From: Burkholderiaceae bacterium
GTDB taxonomy: Bacteria > Pseudomonadota > Gammaproteobacteria > Burkholderiales > Burkholderiaceae_F
Reading direction: 5' to 3'
Length of the DNA: 64,000 nt
Assembly: GCA_022843955.1 (NCBI GenBank)
Contig: JALHMQ010000009.1
Coordinates: 1-64,000 of the forward strand
Shown in pieces: positions 18,501 to 28,378 of the stretch (positions are counted from its first letter, which is position 1; the number at the start of each line of letters is the position of its first letter). A model generated the notes under the pieces. That model made no database searches. It was not told the DNA's origin and worked only from the letters and a program-made list of their open reading frames with translations. The position numbers and the translations under genes were made by a program.

Positions 18501-19240
18501 GCTGCGTCCGCGCCGCGGGAAAGTCGGGTCAGATCGAAGCCGAGCTTGAGCGCGACCAGCAGCAGTGCCGCCGCCGCTGGCAACTGCAGCGCGGCAACCA
18601 GTGCGCCGCCAGCGATCAGCGTCACGTGCAGCACGACGATGCGGCCGTAGGGGGAGATCATCAGCGTGCCGATGTCGCTGCCCTGTGGCGCAGTGCGCGA
18701 GGCGATCAACCAGCGCAGCGTATCGACCAGCACCAGCACAGCCGTCATCAGCAGCGCCAGTTGCAGCCAGCGATCTTCGGCAAAGCGGGTGGCGAGGACG
18801 CCGAGCGCGGTCAGCAGATCCGCACCGCCGGCGGCGTGATCGTCCGCCTGCGGCCCGAACAGATGCAGCACGAACACGCCGTGGATCGTCGTGAACAGCC
18901 CATAGTGGACGCAGAAGAACGCCACCATGAAGAGGCTGCCGAGCAGCACCACCGGGCCCTGGCGGGCCCCGGCGATCAACATGCGCACCACGTTGGCCAG
19001 CCCGACCAGCACGTTTTCGGCCCAGTAGAGCACCATCACCGCGAACACCGGCCAGTCGGCCCACAGCAGACCGGCAGCCACCACCAGCGCGGAGCCGACC
19101 GCGGCGGCGATTGCGATCCAGGTCGAGGCCACTGCGGGCGCGGCGCCGACGGCTGACGCCGCCGCGGCCTGCCGCAGCGGGTGCGCTCGCGTGCCGGTAC
19201 GTGGCGCCGCCTCAGGCGCGCGTGGGTTGAGCGTCGGCAT
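18488..19240 (-). CDS. DUF6498 membrane protein
   Basis: 250 residues. Residues 40-115 and later contain about five to six membrane spans; the conserved YWAENVLVGLANVVRM and FFCVHYGLFTTIHGVFVLH stretches identify DUF6498. Function of the family is not known. It overlaps the AAA ATPase (upstream) by 29 bp and the macro gene (downstream) by 13 bp, so all three are probably cotranslated. Confidence 0.8.
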   Translation of the reverse strand: MPTLNPRAPEAAPRTGTRAHPLRQAAAASAVGAAPAVASTWIAIAAAVGSALVVAAGLLWADWPVFAVMVLYWAENVLVGLANVVRMLIAGARQGPVVLLGSLFMVAFFCVHYGLFTTIHGVFVLHLFGPQADDHAAGGADLLTALGVLATRFAEDRWLQLALLMTAVLVLVDTLRWLIASRTAPQGSDIGTLMISPYGRIVVLHVTLIAGGALVAALQLPAAAALLLVALKLGFDLTRLSRGADAAWTR

Positions 19241-20729
19241 CGTCGGCCATCACCGCCCGGTCGGCGGCCCAGTCGCGCAGTGCCTCGATGCGCTCGGCCA
19301 TGATCACCGACAGCGGGCGGGTGCGCACCAGCTCGGCGGCCAGCGCCGCCGCGTCCACTTCCCGCTTGGCGGCGCGCGCCTCGAACGAGGCGGCAATCAC
19401 CGCCTGCTCGATCTCGGCGCCGGAAAAGCCCGCGGTCGCCGCCGTCAGTGCCGGCAGGTCAAATCGCGCGATATCCAGGCCGCGCTTGCGCAGATGGATG
19501 CGGAAGATCTGCTCGCGCGCAGCCGGATTGGGAAAGTCGACGAAGAAGATCTCGTCGAAGCGCCCCTTGCGGATCAACTCGGGCGGCAGTTGCGAGATGT
19601 CGTTGGCGGTGGCGACGATGAACACCGCCTTCTCGCGCTCGGCCAGCCAGGTCAGCAGCGCGCCCAGCACCCGGCGCGAGACGCCGCCGTCCTGGTCGCC
19701 GTTGCCGGTGGCAATCCCCTTTTCGATCTCGTCGATCCACAGCACGCAGGGGGCCATGCCCTCGGCGGCGGCGAACGCCTGGCGCAGGTTCCTCTCGGTC
19801 TCGCCGTAGTACTTGTTGTAGAGCGCGCCGAAGTCCAGCCGCATGAGCGGCACGTTCCACTCGCCGGCAATCGCGCGCGCCGCCAGGCTCTTGCCGCCGC
19901 CTTGCACGCCGAGCAGCATGATGCCCTTGGGCCGATCCACCGCGGCGGTATCGCCGGCCTCCATGAACGGGGCGCGGCGCAGTGCCACCCAGTGCTTCAT
20001 GCGCGCCAGGCCGCCGACGTTGTCGAAGGTGATCTTGCTGGTCTCGAAGCCGAGCGCGCCGGCGCCGCCGAGCGCCTCGTGCTTGGTGATCAGCACGCGT
20101 CGCAGGTCATCGGCGTTGATCTCGCCATCGGCGCGCAGCGCCTGCCGCACCATGCGCCGCACGTCTTCCTGCTCCAACCCCATCAGGTGCAGCGTGATCT
20201 GCTCGACGATACTGCGATCGCCGCGCGCCTTCTCGCCCGACTGCGAGTGCCACAACTGCGCCTCCTCGGACATGATCTTGCGAATGTCCTCGCGGGTCGG
20301 CAGATGCGGTCGGAAGTGCGCCGCCAGGCGCAGCAGCTCGGTCGGTATCTCTTCCAGCTTGGGGCTGACGAACACCAGCGTGCGTGCACTCTTGTGATGT
20401 TCGAGCGCGGTCTCGCGGATCAGCCGCACGTTGACATGATCCTTCAGTCCCGGATGCGCGTCACAGAAGACGTAGACGCCGTTCTGCGCGGTCTTGTCGA
20501 CGTGCTTGAGCGCATCGACCAGGTTGTTGGTGTTGTAGATCGACTCGTCCTGGCCATGGCGCGAGATACCGTCGACGATGCTCCAGCGGAACATCAACTG
20601 CTGCTCGAGGTTGCAGGCCTGCTGCAGCAGCTTGAGGATGCGCGGCTCCTCGTGCGTCTCGATGAGGATGATCGGCACCTTGGAGCGCAGCAGCGCCCCG
20701 AGTTCCTGCACCTCTGCCCGCTCGTTCAT
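19212..20729 (-). CDS. AAA family ATPase, Ycf46-like
   Basis: 505 residues. N-terminal domain (IPIILIETHEEPRILKLL near residue 17) is the non-catalytic region of Ycf46-type ATPases; AAA core from about residue 230 with Walker A GVQGGGKSLAARAI near residue 274, Walker B CVLWIDEIEKG near residue 330, and RRVLGALLTWLAE with sensor/arginine-finger positions. In cyanobacteria Ycf46 is linked to CO2/photosynthesis regulation; here its role is unknown. It heads a leftward run with overlaps into DUF6498 and macro. Confidence 0.82.
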   Translation of the reverse strand: MNERAEVQELGALLRSKVPIILIETHEEPRILKLLQQACNLEQQLMFRWSIVDGISRHGQDESIYNTNNLVDALKHVDKTAQNGVYVFCDAHPGLKDHVNVRLIRETALEHHKSARTLVFVSPKLEEIPTELLRLAAHFRPHLPTREDIRKIMSEEAQLWHSQSGEKARGDRSIVEQITLHLMGLEQEDVRRMVRQALRADGEINADDLRRVLITKHEALGGAGALGFETSKITFDNVGGLARMKHWVALRRAPFMEAGDTAAVDRPKGIMLLGVQGGGKSLAARAIAGEWNVPLMRLDFGALYNKYYGETERNLRQAFAAAEGMAPCVLWIDEIEKGIATGNGDQDGGVSRRVLGALLTWLAEREKAVFIVATANDISQLPPELIRKGRFDEIFFVDFPNPAAREQIFRIHLRKRGLDIARFDLPALTAATAGFSGAEIEQAVIAASFEARAAKREVDAAALAAELVRTRPLSVIMAERIEALRDWAADRAVMADDADAQPTRA

Positions 20730-20832
20730 CGCACATTGCTCCCAGGTTCGTTGGCGGGGCGCAGTGTGCAGCGCCGCCGCCCGCCTCGTCCAGAGCGATA
20801 AGCGGCACGAAACCGTGCCGCCTGCGCGGCTC

Positions 20833-21690
20833 CTAGTGCTGCCAGTCCACCAGCCCGGTGTAGGCAGTGAGCAGGATCACGATGCCGAAGGCGATCCGGT
20901 ACCAGGCGAAAACGATGAAGTCATGCGTGGCGATATAGCGGATCAACCAGCGTATGCACACGAGTGCCGACAGGAACGCGAACACCAGGCCGACGGCGAA
21001 CACGGGCACGTCGGCCAGCGACAGCTGGTCGTACTGGCGGACCATCGAGTACGCGCCGGCTCCGATCAGGGTGGGGATCGCCAGGAAAAAGCTGAACTCG
21101 GTGGCCGCCTTGCGCGACAGGCCGAAGATCATGCCGCCGATGATGGTGGCACCCGAGCGGCTGGTGCCCGGGATCATCGCCACGCATTGCGCCAGGCCGA
21201 TCTTGAGCGCATCGAGCGCGGTCATGTCGTCCACGCTTTCCACCCGGGCCAGGCGCCCGCCCTGCAGGTCACGCTCGCCATACAGCCGCTTGTGCCGATG
21301 CTCGACGATCAGGATGACGATGCCGCCGAGCACGAAGGCGGCCGCCACCGGAACCGGGTGGAACAGGTGCGCCTTGATGTACTTGCCGAAGGCCAGTGCC
21401 AGGATGACCGCCGGCGTGAACGCGATCAACACATTGAGCGCAAAGCGCCGGGCGCCGGGATCGGTCGTCAGGCCGCTGGCAGTCTTCATCAGCCGCGCCC
21501 GGTACTCCCAGATCACCGCCACCATGGCGCCGGTCTGGATGGCGATCTCGAAGGTGGCCGCGTTCTTGCCGGTGAAACCCAGCAGCGACGCGGCGACGAT
21601 CAGGTGCCCGGTGGACGAGATAGGCAGGAACTCGGTGAGTCCCTCGACGACGCCGAGGATGGCCGCCTTGAGCAGAAGAATCAGGTCCAC
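20833..21690 (-). CDS. uppP: undecaprenyl-diphosphatase UppP (BacA)
   Basis: 285 residues, eight or so spans. Conserved [18 protein letters not shown] near residue 16 and [10 protein letters not shown] near residue 175 define BacA/UppP. It dephosphorylates C55-PP, recycling the lipid carrier for peptidoglycan and the polysaccharide made from the EPS genes in this window. Downstream of a hairpin at 21710 that may insulate it from the MacAB genes. Confidence 0.95.
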   Translation of the reverse strand: MDLILLLKAAILGVVEGLTEFLPISSTGHLIVAASLLGFTGKNAATFEIAIQTGAMVAVIWEYRARLMKTASGLTTDPGARRFALNVLIAFTPAVILALAFGKYIKAHLFHPVPVAAAFVLGGIVILIVEHRHKRLYGERDLQGGRLARVESVDDMTALDALKIGLAQCVAMIPGTSRSGATIIGGMIFGLSRKAATEFSFFLAIPTLIGAGAYSMVRQYDQLSLADVPVFAVGLVFAFLSALVCIRWLIRYIATHDFIVFAWYRIAFGIVILLTAYTGLVDWQH

Positions 21691-21709
21691 GCGTGGTCCG
21701 CAGATGACA

Positions 21710-21730
21710 CGGGCCGCATGATGCGGCCCG
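21710..21730. terminator. perfect 10-bp hairpin between DUF1439 gene and uppP
   Basis: CGGGCCGCAT, one base, ATGCGGCCCG: an unbroken 10-bp stem with a single-base centre. It follows the DUF1439 stop on the leftward strand. No T-run follows, so it is a weak intrinsic terminator or mRNA end stabiliser. Confidence 0.5.
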
Positions 21731-21789
21731 TCGACAGATCGGGATTATGCGGGCAGCCGCGCCCCGCAGGTCTCGGGAACCACCCGAGG

Positions 21790-22344
21790 TCAGCGTGGCG
21801 CGATGTCTACACGCAAGCCGCGGTACGTGACTTCAAGCGCGGTGGCGCCGTAGGCGACATCGGCTCGGCGCAACTGCGTGGGCGAAAAGTTGATCAGCGG
21901 CAGATCGGGCAGTGCGCTGCCCTTGCGCGCCGTCATCGCGCCCAGGCCGAAGCCGAGGATGCGCGGCAGCCCGAGCGCGCGCGCGTCGTCGAGCTTCACG
22001 TCCGTGAGATCGATGCCCGTACGCGCCGGGTTCAACTTCGGCTGACCCGAGATCACCACGGCGACACCGACATTGCTGCCAAACAAGGTGCCACTGGCCG
22101 GCTCGACCGGCAGCGTCACGTACCAGGCAAGCTCGACCCGCCCGGCGACCGGCATGAAGGCGACCTCCGGCCGCCGCACGTCCAGCCCGCGCAGGATCTC
22201 GATCATGCTGCCCAGATCGGCCTCGATGGCGCGCTCGACGTCATCGCGCGACAGCGTGAACGACGTCGGTCCATGCACGGTGACGCAACCGGCCAGCACG
22301 CCGGCGACCAGCAACGCGATGCAACCTGCGATCAACTTGCGCAC
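21790..22344 (-). CDS. DUF1439 lipoprotein
   Basis: 184 residues from GTG at 22344, chosen because AGGGAG lies five bases before it and the signal begins there (RKLIAGCIALLVAGVLAGC, lipobox LAGC). An upstream GTG at 22392 overlaps the macB stop. The mature part resembles DUF1439/YceB-like lipoproteins (FTLSRDDVERAIEADL; LINFSPTQLRRADV). Function of the family is unclear. Last gene of the macA-ATPase-macB run. Confidence 0.75.
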   Translation of the reverse strand: MRKLIAGCIALLVAGVLAGCVTVHGPTSFTLSRDDVERAIEADLGSMIEILRGLDVRRPEVAFMPVAGRVELAWYVTLPVEPASGTLFGSNVGVAVVISGQPKLNPARTGIDLTDVKLDDARALGLPRILGFGLGAMTARKGSALPDLPLINFSPTQLRRADVAYGATALEVTYRGLRVDIAPR

Positions 22345-22388
22345 TGCGACTCCCTGCGCCGCGCTCTTGCGCGCGACGCGCCTGCGAT

Positions 22389-23624
22389 TCACTCGTAACG
22401 CAGCGCCTCGATCGGCAACAGCCTCGATGCCTTGCGCGCCGGATAAAAACCGAAGAACACCCCGACCGCGCCGGAGAACCCCACCGCCAGGCCAATCGCC
22501 TGCGGCGTGATGCTGGTGTTCCAGCCGGCGAACTGCGCGATCATCATCGACGCGCCGACACCGAGCGCCACACCCACCAGCCCACCGATCAGCGACAGCA
22601 CGATCGCCTCGACCAGGAACTGCTGCAGGATGTCGCGCCCACGCGCGCCGACCGCCATTCTGAGACCGATCTCGCGCGTGCGCTCGGTGACGCTGACGAG
22701 CATGATGTTCATGATGCCGATGCCGCCCACCAGCAGCGACACGCTGGCCACCGCGCCGAGCAGCAGCGTGAGCACCCGACTGGCGGCTTCCTGCGTCTGC
22801 AGGATCTCGGTCAGGTTGCGAATCGTGAACGGATCCTCGGCGCCGGGCTGTACGCGCAAGCGCTGCCGCAGCAGGTCGCGCATGCGCTCCTCGATGACTT
22901 TCATGTCGGCGCCGTCGGCGGTCTTGACCGAGATCGAGCCGATCCGCTTCTGCCGGCCCGCCGACTGCCCCAACACGCGGTTGCGCGCGGTGGAAATGGG
23001 CATCAGGACGATGTCGTCCTGGTCCTGCCCCATCGAGTTCTGACCCTTGCGCGCGAGCACGCCGATCACCGTCAGCGGCACCTTGCGCACGCGGATCACC
23101 TGATCGACCGGGTCCACGCCTTCGCCGAAAAGCTTCTCGGCGGTGGTCTGGCCGATCAGCGCCACCTTGCCGGCGCCGGCCAGCTCGGCCTCCTCGAACA
23201 CGCGGCCGGCGGCGACCGCCCAGTCGCGCGCGATCAGGTAGTCATTGGTGGTGCCGAAGAACTGCGTCGACCAGTTGGCGTTGCCGGCCACCACCTGGCC
23301 GGCGCCGCGCAGCATGGGCGCGGCCACCACGATCCCTTCGATATCGCGCGTCAGCGCACCGGCGTCGTCTTCGGTGAGCGACTGCGCCGCGCCGGCACCC
23401 AAGCGCACGCCGCTGGCGGTGGTGGAGCCGGGAAACACCAGGATCAGGTTGGAACCCAGGCCCTTGATCTGCTCGCGCACGCGTTCCTGCGCACCGGAGC
23501 CGATCGCGATCATCGCGATCACCGCGGCCACGCCGATGATCATGCCAAGCATGGTCAGCGCCGAGCGCAGCTTGTTGACGCGCAGCGCCTTGAGCGCGAT
23601 GCGCAGGATGGCGAGCAGGCTCAT
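22389..23624 (-). CDS. MacB-type ABC transporter permease
   Basis: 411 residues from ATG at 23624; the frame opens further upstream, but the earlier residues have no family likeness. Four membrane spans: LRSALTMLGMIIGVAAVIAM near the N-terminus, then a periplasmic MacB_PCD domain and the FtsX C-terminal domain (VGGIGIMNIMLVSVTERTREIGLRMAVGA). The typical MacB has a fused ATPase; here the ATPase is a separate gene at 24390, so it is the split LolC/YknZ-like form. Probable tripartite efflux with the adaptor at 24472. Confidence 0.9.
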   Translation of the reverse strand: MSLLAILRIALKALRVNKLRSALTMLGMIIGVAAVIAMIAIGSGAQERVREQIKGLGSNLILVFPGSTTASGVRLGAGAAQSLTEDDAGALTRDIEGIVVAAPMLRGAGQVVAGNANWSTQFFGTTNDYLIARDWAVAAGRVFEEAELAGAGKVALIGQTTAEKLFGEGVDPVDQVIRVRKVPLTVIGVLARKGQNSMGQDQDDIVLMPISTARNRVLGQSAGRQKRIGSISVKTADGADMKVIEERMRDLLRQRLRVQPGAEDPFTIRNLTEILQTQEAASRVLTLLLGAVASVSLLVGGIGIMNIMLVSVTERTREIGLRMAVGARGRDILQQFLVEAIVLSLIGGLVGVALGVGASMMIAQFAGWNTSITPQAIGLAVGFSGAVGVFFGFYPARKASRLLPIEALRYE

Positions 23625-23640
23625 GTTTGCGCCCTTTGCC

Positions 23641-24390
23641 TCATGGGGCCACCGCCTCGACCTGGGCAGGTTGGCGATCCAGCCGCTCGATGTCGTCCTG
23701 TGCGTTGCGCGGCACCTGGCGCTGGTCGCTCCGGACTCGACCATCGCGAAACGTGATCAGGCGCGAGGCGAAGCCGGCAACGTCGTTCTCGTGCGTCACC
23801 ACCACGATGGTCATGCCTTGCCGGTTGAGCTGCTGCAGCAGCGCCATAATCTCCAGCGAGGTGCGCGAGTCGAGCGCACCGGTCGGTTCATCAGCGAGGA
23901 TCAGCGCCGGCTCGTTGACCAGCGCGCGCGCAATCGCCACGCGCTGCTGCTGGCCGCCGGACAGCTGCGCCGGATGATGATCGGCGCGGCTGGCCAGCCC
24001 CACGAGCGCCAGCTTGGCGCCCGCGCGATTGTGCCGGTCGGTCGGCTTCACGCCCGCGTAGATCAGCGGCAGCTCGACGTTCTCCAGCGCACTGGTGCGC
24101 GGCAGCAGGTTGAACTGCTGGAACACGAAGCCGATGCGCCGGTTGCGCACCCGCGCCAGATCATCGACGCTCATGTGGGCGACATCCTCGCCCGCCAGCC
24201 GATAGCCGCCGCTGCTGGGCCGGTCGAGGCAACCGATCATGTTCATGAAGGTCGACTTGCCCGAGCCCGACGGGCCCATCACGGCGACGAACTCGCCGGC
24301 ATCGATGGCGAGGGTGACGCCAGCGAGCGCATGCACGACGGTTTCGCCGAGCGTGTAGTCCTTGCGCAGGTCGGTGGTCTCGATCAGCAC
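23641..24390 (-). CDS. ABC transporter ATP-binding protein, MacB/LolD-like
   Basis: 249 residues from GTG at 24390 (GGGAG eight bases upstream); another GTG at 24432 adds 14 residues. Walker [20 protein letters not shown]-loop [11 protein letters not shown], signature [16 protein letters not shown], Walker [17 protein letters not shown]: all standard for the MacB/LolD/YknY type. Pairs with the permease, 16 bp downstream. Drives export of a lipoprotein, antimicrobial or polysaccharide-related substrate, unknown here. Confidence 0.92.
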   Translation of the reverse strand: MLIETTDLRKDYTLGETVVHALAGVTLAIDAGEFVAVMGPSGSGKSTFMNMIGCLDRPSSGGYRLAGEDVAHMSVDDLARVRNRRIGFVFQQFNLLPRTSALENVELPLIYAGVKPTDRHNRAGAKLALVGLASRADHHPAQLSGGQQQRVAIARALVNEPALILADEPTGALDSRTSLEIMALLQQLNRQGMTIVVVTHENDVAGFASRLITFRDGRVRSDQRQVPRNAQDDIERLDRQPAQVEAVAP

Positions 24391-24471
24391 GGCGCATGCT
24401 CCCGCTGACGCGACACAGCCTTGCTGCGGCACGTCGGTCGGTTGGATGCGGGCATGTGCTGCATCGGGCGT

Positions 24472-25986
24472 CTAGAAGAACATCCGCGGCGGCCCGCCCT
24501 TGGCCGGCTGCTGCGCAGTTGAACCCGCCGTCAGGGTGCCACTGAGCAGTTCCACCGCTTCGGCAATCCCCTCACCGGCAATCTCGGTGGTGCTGCCGTC
24601 GGTCAGTCCTACGCGCACGTCGATGCCGCGCGGCTTGCCTTCGGCGTCCAGCGTCCACACACGCGCACGCGTTTGCTGACCGCTGCGCCCACCCTGCTCG
24701 GCCACCAGTTCCGCGTAACGCCCCTTCTGTTCCGGCCGCAGGATGTCTTCGATGCGCAGGCGCGACTCGGCACGGATCGCCGCCGACTGCCGACCGCGCG
24801 CCTCCTCCGGCATGTCGCGCAACGCCATGAACTTGTTGCGCATGTCTTCAAGGATCGGGTCCAGGCGCGCCTGCTGGTCGGCGTCGAGTTTCAGTTCGGC
24901 CACCAGCCGCTCGCGAAACTGTGCGCCCTGGCCACTTGCGGAAGCGCTCTTCGTCGCGGCCGGGCGCGCCTCGGCGCCGTCATTCTTCGACTCGCCGCGT
25001 TCGACCGCCGCCACGCCGGGCGGACGGAAACGCAGCGCCGCGTTGGCGACTTTGAGCACCGACTCGCGCATGTCGGTCACGATGCGCACGTTCGCCGTCA
25101 TGCCCGGCATCAGCTGGCCGTTCTCATTGTTTGCCGTGATCAGCACGGTGTAGGTGACGACGTTCTGCACGTTCTGCGCGCTCTTGCGCACCTGCTTGAC
25201 CTCGCCGTTGAAGCTGCGCCCGGGAAACGCGTCCACCGTGAAGCTGGCGCGCTGGCCGTTGCGGATGCGACCGATATCGGCTTCGTCGATCGACGCCTCG
25301 ACCTGCATGTCGCGCAGGTCGCGCGCGATGACGAACAGCTCCGGCGCCTGCAGGCTGGCCGCCACCGTCTGGCCGACATCCACGCTGCGCTTGATCACCA
25401 CGCCATCGACCGGCGCGCGAATCTGCGTGCGACCCAGATCCACCCGCGACGAGGCGAGCGAGGCCTCGCGCTGCGCCACCACCGATTGCGCGTTCTTCAG
25501 ATCGGCCTGCGCCAGATCGAAGGTGGACTGCTTGGCATCGAGCTCGGCCGGCGACACGAAGTTGCGCGACACCAGTTCCTTGGTGCGGTTCAACTCGCGC
25601 TGCGCGTTGATCAGGCTGACCTGCGCGCGGCCGACGGCGGAGCGCGCAGCATCGGCATCGGCCTGCGCCTGGCGCACGCGGTACTCGAAGGTCTCGGGAT
25701 CGATGCGCGCCACCAACTGCCCCTGCTTGACCGGCGAGTTGAAGTCGACGAACAACTCCTTGATCTGGCCGGAGACCTGCGTGCCAACCTGCACCGAGGT
25801 GACCGGGTTGAGCGTGCCGGTGGCCGATACGGTGGCGGTGATCGGCCCGCGTTCAACCTTGACCGTGCGGAACTGCGGCGCGGCATCGGCGCTGCGGTTG
25901 AGCTGCCAAGCGTAGGCGCCAACGCCGCCGAGAATCAGGACCGCCAGCGTGATCTTCCACGCGCGGCCCGTGCGAAGCATTTTCAT
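24472..25986 (-). CDS. MacA-like periplasmic adaptor (HlyD/RND type)
   Basis: 504 residues. N-terminal membrane anchor (ITLAVLILGGVGAYAW), biotinyl-lipoyl and hairpin domains (VQVGTQVSGQIKELFVDFNSPVKQGQ near residue 60; long coiled coil near 100-170), beta-barrel and membrane-proximal part. Unusually, after about residue 310 there is an LTXXQ/Spy-like helical stretch (RLVAELKLDADQQARLDPIL) inserted before the last beta region. It connects the permease to an outer-membrane channel; none is in this window. Start ATG 25986 chosen, but 25980 is as good. Confidence 0.88.
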   Translation of the reverse strand: MKMLRTGRAWKITLAVLILGGVGAYAWQLNRSADAAPQFRTVKVERGPITATVSATGTLNPVTSVQVGTQVSGQIKELFVDFNSPVKQGQLVARIDPETFEYRVRQAQADADAARSAVGRAQVSLINAQRELNRTKELVSRNFVSPAELDAKQSTFDLAQADLKNAQSVVAQREASLASSRVDLGRTQIRAPVDGVVIKRSVDVGQTVAASLQAPELFVIARDLRDMQVEASIDEADIGRIRNGQRASFTVDAFPGRSFNGEVKQVRKSAQNVQNVVTYTVLITANNENGQLMPGMTANVRIVTDMRESVLKVANAALRFRPPGVAAVERGESKNDGAEARPAATKSASASGQGAQFRERLVAELKLDADQQARLDPILEDMRNKFMALRDMPEEARGRQSAAIRAESRLRIEDILRPEQKGRYAELVAEQGGRSGQQTRARVWTLDAEGKPRGIDVRVGLTDGSTTEIAGEGIAEAVELLSGTLTAGSTAQQPAKGGPPRMFF

Positions 25987-26131
25987 GTGGGGCTGCAACA
26001 GAGTGAGGGCCGATTGTAAGAGGCGCACCCGTGCTTCCAAGGCGACCGATGCCCGCACCGGTCACGCAGGTGTTGCAAGGCATTTCAGCGGTGCGCCGCT
26101 GCGCCAGGGCTCGACGCCTCCTTGGGCACAT

Positions 26132-26671
26132 TCAGCGCGCCTGCACCACGCCACACGCCACACGTGCACCTGAATTACCCGTGGGTTGGGTCGCGTAATC
26201 ATCAGGATCACGATGCACGATGACCCCGCGGCCCAGCACGTTCGCCGGGCCGCTGCCCACCGCCAGCAGATCGGTCTGCCAGTTCAGGCGCGCGACGCCG
26301 GCCGCGTCGGCTTTCAGACTCGGCATGTCGCCGGCGTGCCGTTCGGGCTGCCCGTGATGGCCGTGCGGCTGGCCAGTCGGATTGAAGTGGCCTGCGGCGC
26401 TCGTCGCATCGGGGGCGGAACAGTCGCCCTTCTCGTGCACATGAAAGCCGTGCTCGGCGTTCGGCGTCAGGCCGCGCACCTCCGCGGTGACGCGCACGGT
26501 GCTGCCTTGCTGAGCGAACTGCACCCATCCCTGGGCGGTATGGTTGGCCGTGGGCCGAAGCTCAGCGCGGGCCGACGGCCCAGTGGATCCGGTGACGCAG
26601 GCAGCCAGCAACAGCGAGGCAGTGATGACCGAGATTGCGTGAACCGATGAAACACAGCGGGCAGGAATCAT
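26132..26671 (-). CDS. sodC: Cu/Zn superoxide dismutase, lipoprotein
   Basis: 179 residues from ATG at 26671 with SD AAGGAG. Signal and lipobox LAAC. Copper/zinc ligands visible: HGFHVHEKGDC, AGHFNP, GDMPSL, HRDPDDY and the closing GNSGARVACGVV. Periplasmic dismutation of superoxide, anchored to a membrane. The start is chosen over an upstream frame because the signal peptide begins here. Confidence 0.92.
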   Translation of the reverse strand: MIPARCVSSVHAISVITASLLLAACVTGSTGPSARAELRPTANHTAQGWVQFAQQGSTVRVTAEVRGLTPNAEHGFHVHEKGDCSAPDATSAAGHFNPTGQPHGHHGQPERHAGDMPSLKADAAGVARLNWQTDLLAVGSGPANVLGRGVIVHRDPDDYATQPTGNSGARVACGVVQAR

Positions 26672-26790
26672 GTGGATCTCCTTGTGACGAGACAGATGAG
26701 GGCTGCGCCTGACGCCGCGAGGTCGCGGCGCAGGGTGCCCGGTCGCACCGCCCGCCACGGACGAGTCGGACGGACGGCCCACCTACCTGA

Positions 26791-27471
26791 TCAATCGCCG
26801 TGCGCGGCTGGCGGCGTCGGCGTGCCTGGCAGGTCATCGACCCGCTGGCGCAGCACGGCAAGTTCGTCGCGCAGTTGACGTACCTCTTCGCGCAGTTGCT
26901 GCAGTTCGTCTGGCAATACTCGTGCAGTCGTGGCGGCGGCAGCGGCTTCGACCGGCTCAACGACTTCAACCGGACCGGCCAGAAGATGCGCCCAGCGCTG
27001 CTCGCGCGTGCCCGCCTGGCGCGGCAGCTTGACCACCAGCGCGCCCCCTTGCGCCTCGGGACGGGTCGCCAGTTCCTCGAGAAAGGCCTCCACCGACGAG
27101 ATGTCTGCAAATCGGTGCAGTCGCTCGCTGCCGATGCGCAACTCGCCCGCCGTCTGCGGCCCGCGCAGCATCAGTGTCGCCAGCAGTGCCACCGCCTGGT
27201 CGGGCACGCGCAGGGCGCGACTGACGTTGTGCTCGTAGCGCGCCACCCGAGCACCGCTGCTTTGCGCAACGAGGGAACGTCGATGCAGCGCATCGATCGC
27301 CTCCTGCACCTGCGCGTCGGTCACGTTCATCACCGGGTCGCGGTTGTTCTTCTGGTTGCAGCCGGCGACCAGGGCGTTCAGCGACAGTGGGTAGATGTCC
27401 GGCACGGTCTTGTGCTTCTCGACGAGGACGCCGAGGACGCGGACCTGCAGCATTGACAACGGCGAATTCAT
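26791..27471 (-). CDS. YceH family protein (DUF480, UPF0502)
   Basis: 226 residues. Tandem winged-helix arrangement of Yce[28 protein letters not shown] and [13 protein letters not shown] in the first half; [13 protein letters not shown] in the second. C-terminal coiled coil ([20 protein letters not shown] type) is extra. Family function unclear. Alone between sodC and the protease gene. Confidence 0.9.
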   Translation of the reverse strand: MNSPLSMLQVRVLGVLVEKHKTVPDIYPLSLNALVAGCNQKNNRDPVMNVTDAQVQEAIDALHRRSLVAQSSGARVARYEHNVSRALRVPDQAVALLATLMLRGPQTAGELRIGSERLHRFADISSVEAFLEELATRPEAQGGALVVKLPRQAGTREQRWAHLLAGPVEVVEPVEAAAAATTARVLPDELQQLREEVRQLRDELAVLRQRVDDLPGTPTPPAAHGD

Positions 27472-27553
27472 GACGGCAATGCTCCTTCAGCAATCAGTAT
27501 CGTGGGCGACTCATCGTCGACGACCGGACCAACCAACTTGCCTGCAAGCTCGC

Positions 27554-28378
27554 CTACTGCGCCGCGGTCGGCACCAGCGCCTGCAGCCGGGCGACCGGAA
27601 TGGCGTATGCGATACCGGTAGGCTGCGGCAACGCCGACTCCTTGGTGGCACGCGCCACCGTCATGTTGACGATGCCAACGACGGTGCCGGTAGTCGGGTC
27701 GTACAGCGGACTGCCGCTGCTGCCCGGATAGGCCACGGCATCGAGTTGGAAGATGTCGAACGAGCCGCTTTGCGTCTGGCGGATCACGCGAGCATCCAGC
27801 TGGCTTGCATTGGCCGCGGGCAGAACGATCGGCGTCACCGCGCCGATCAGCGCCTGGTGCGTGACTGGCACGAGGCCGAGCGCACCACCCACCGGGAAAC
27901 CGGTGAACAGGTAGCTCTCGCCGTCGCGCACGCGATCTGAATCGCCCAGCGCAAGGGCTGGCAGTGCAGGACCGTCGATGCGCAGCAGCGCCAGATCGTG
28001 CTCGCTGCTGGTGGCGAGCACGCGCGCACGCCGCACGATGCGCTCGGTCGCGCGCTTGGCCGGCAACACGACGACCGTCTGCTCAGGGTCTTGGCCAGCA
28101 TCGAGATCGCGCGCCAGCACGTGCGCATTGGTGGCGATCAGCGTGCCATCGCCCACCGCGAACCCGGTGCCGAGAAAGCGAAATTGCGGCTGCCGCGTCG
28201 CCTGCCACGTTCCCACGGCGACGATCGATGGCTTGACTCGCTCCACCGTGGCAACTGCGGCCGACGTCGACGCAATCGGCTGCGCTTGCGTGTCGGCCAG
28301 CTGCAACCACAGACAGGGCAGCAGCGCGTGCAGCCAGCGCACGCCGCCCGCACGCGGCGCTTTACCTACAGGCGCCAC
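27554..28378 (-). CDS. trypsin-like serine protease, exported
   Basis: 274 residues from GTG at 28378, overlapping the sugar dehydrogenase by 13 bp. Signal-like N-terminus (LHALLPCLWLQLADTQAQ). Chymotrypsin-fold triad: His in IATNAHVLARD, Asp in SEHDLALLRID, Ser in AYPGSSGSPLYDP. No PDZ domain, unlike DegP. Function in the EPS/exosortase A setting is inferred only from proximity; the family is often found with PEP-CTERM genes. Confidence 0.85.
   Translation of the reverse strand: MAPVGKAPRAGGVRWLHALLPCLWLQLADTQAQPIASTSAAVATVERVKPSIVAVGTWQATRQPQFRFLGTGFAVGDGTLIATNAHVLARDLDAGQDPEQTVVVLPAKRATERIVRRARVLATSSEHDLALLRIDGPALPALALGDSDRVRDGESYLFTGFPVGGALGLVPVTHQALIGAVTPIVLPAANASQLDARVIRQTQSGSFDIFQLDAVAYPGSSGSPLYDPTTGTVVGIVNMTVARATKESALPQPTGIAYAIPVARLQALVPTAAQ

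Noticed and set aside
20578-22398. Rightward open frame of 606 codons
   Set aside because: Runs antisense across AAA, uppP and DUF1439; no domain, and the opposite frames are clear families.
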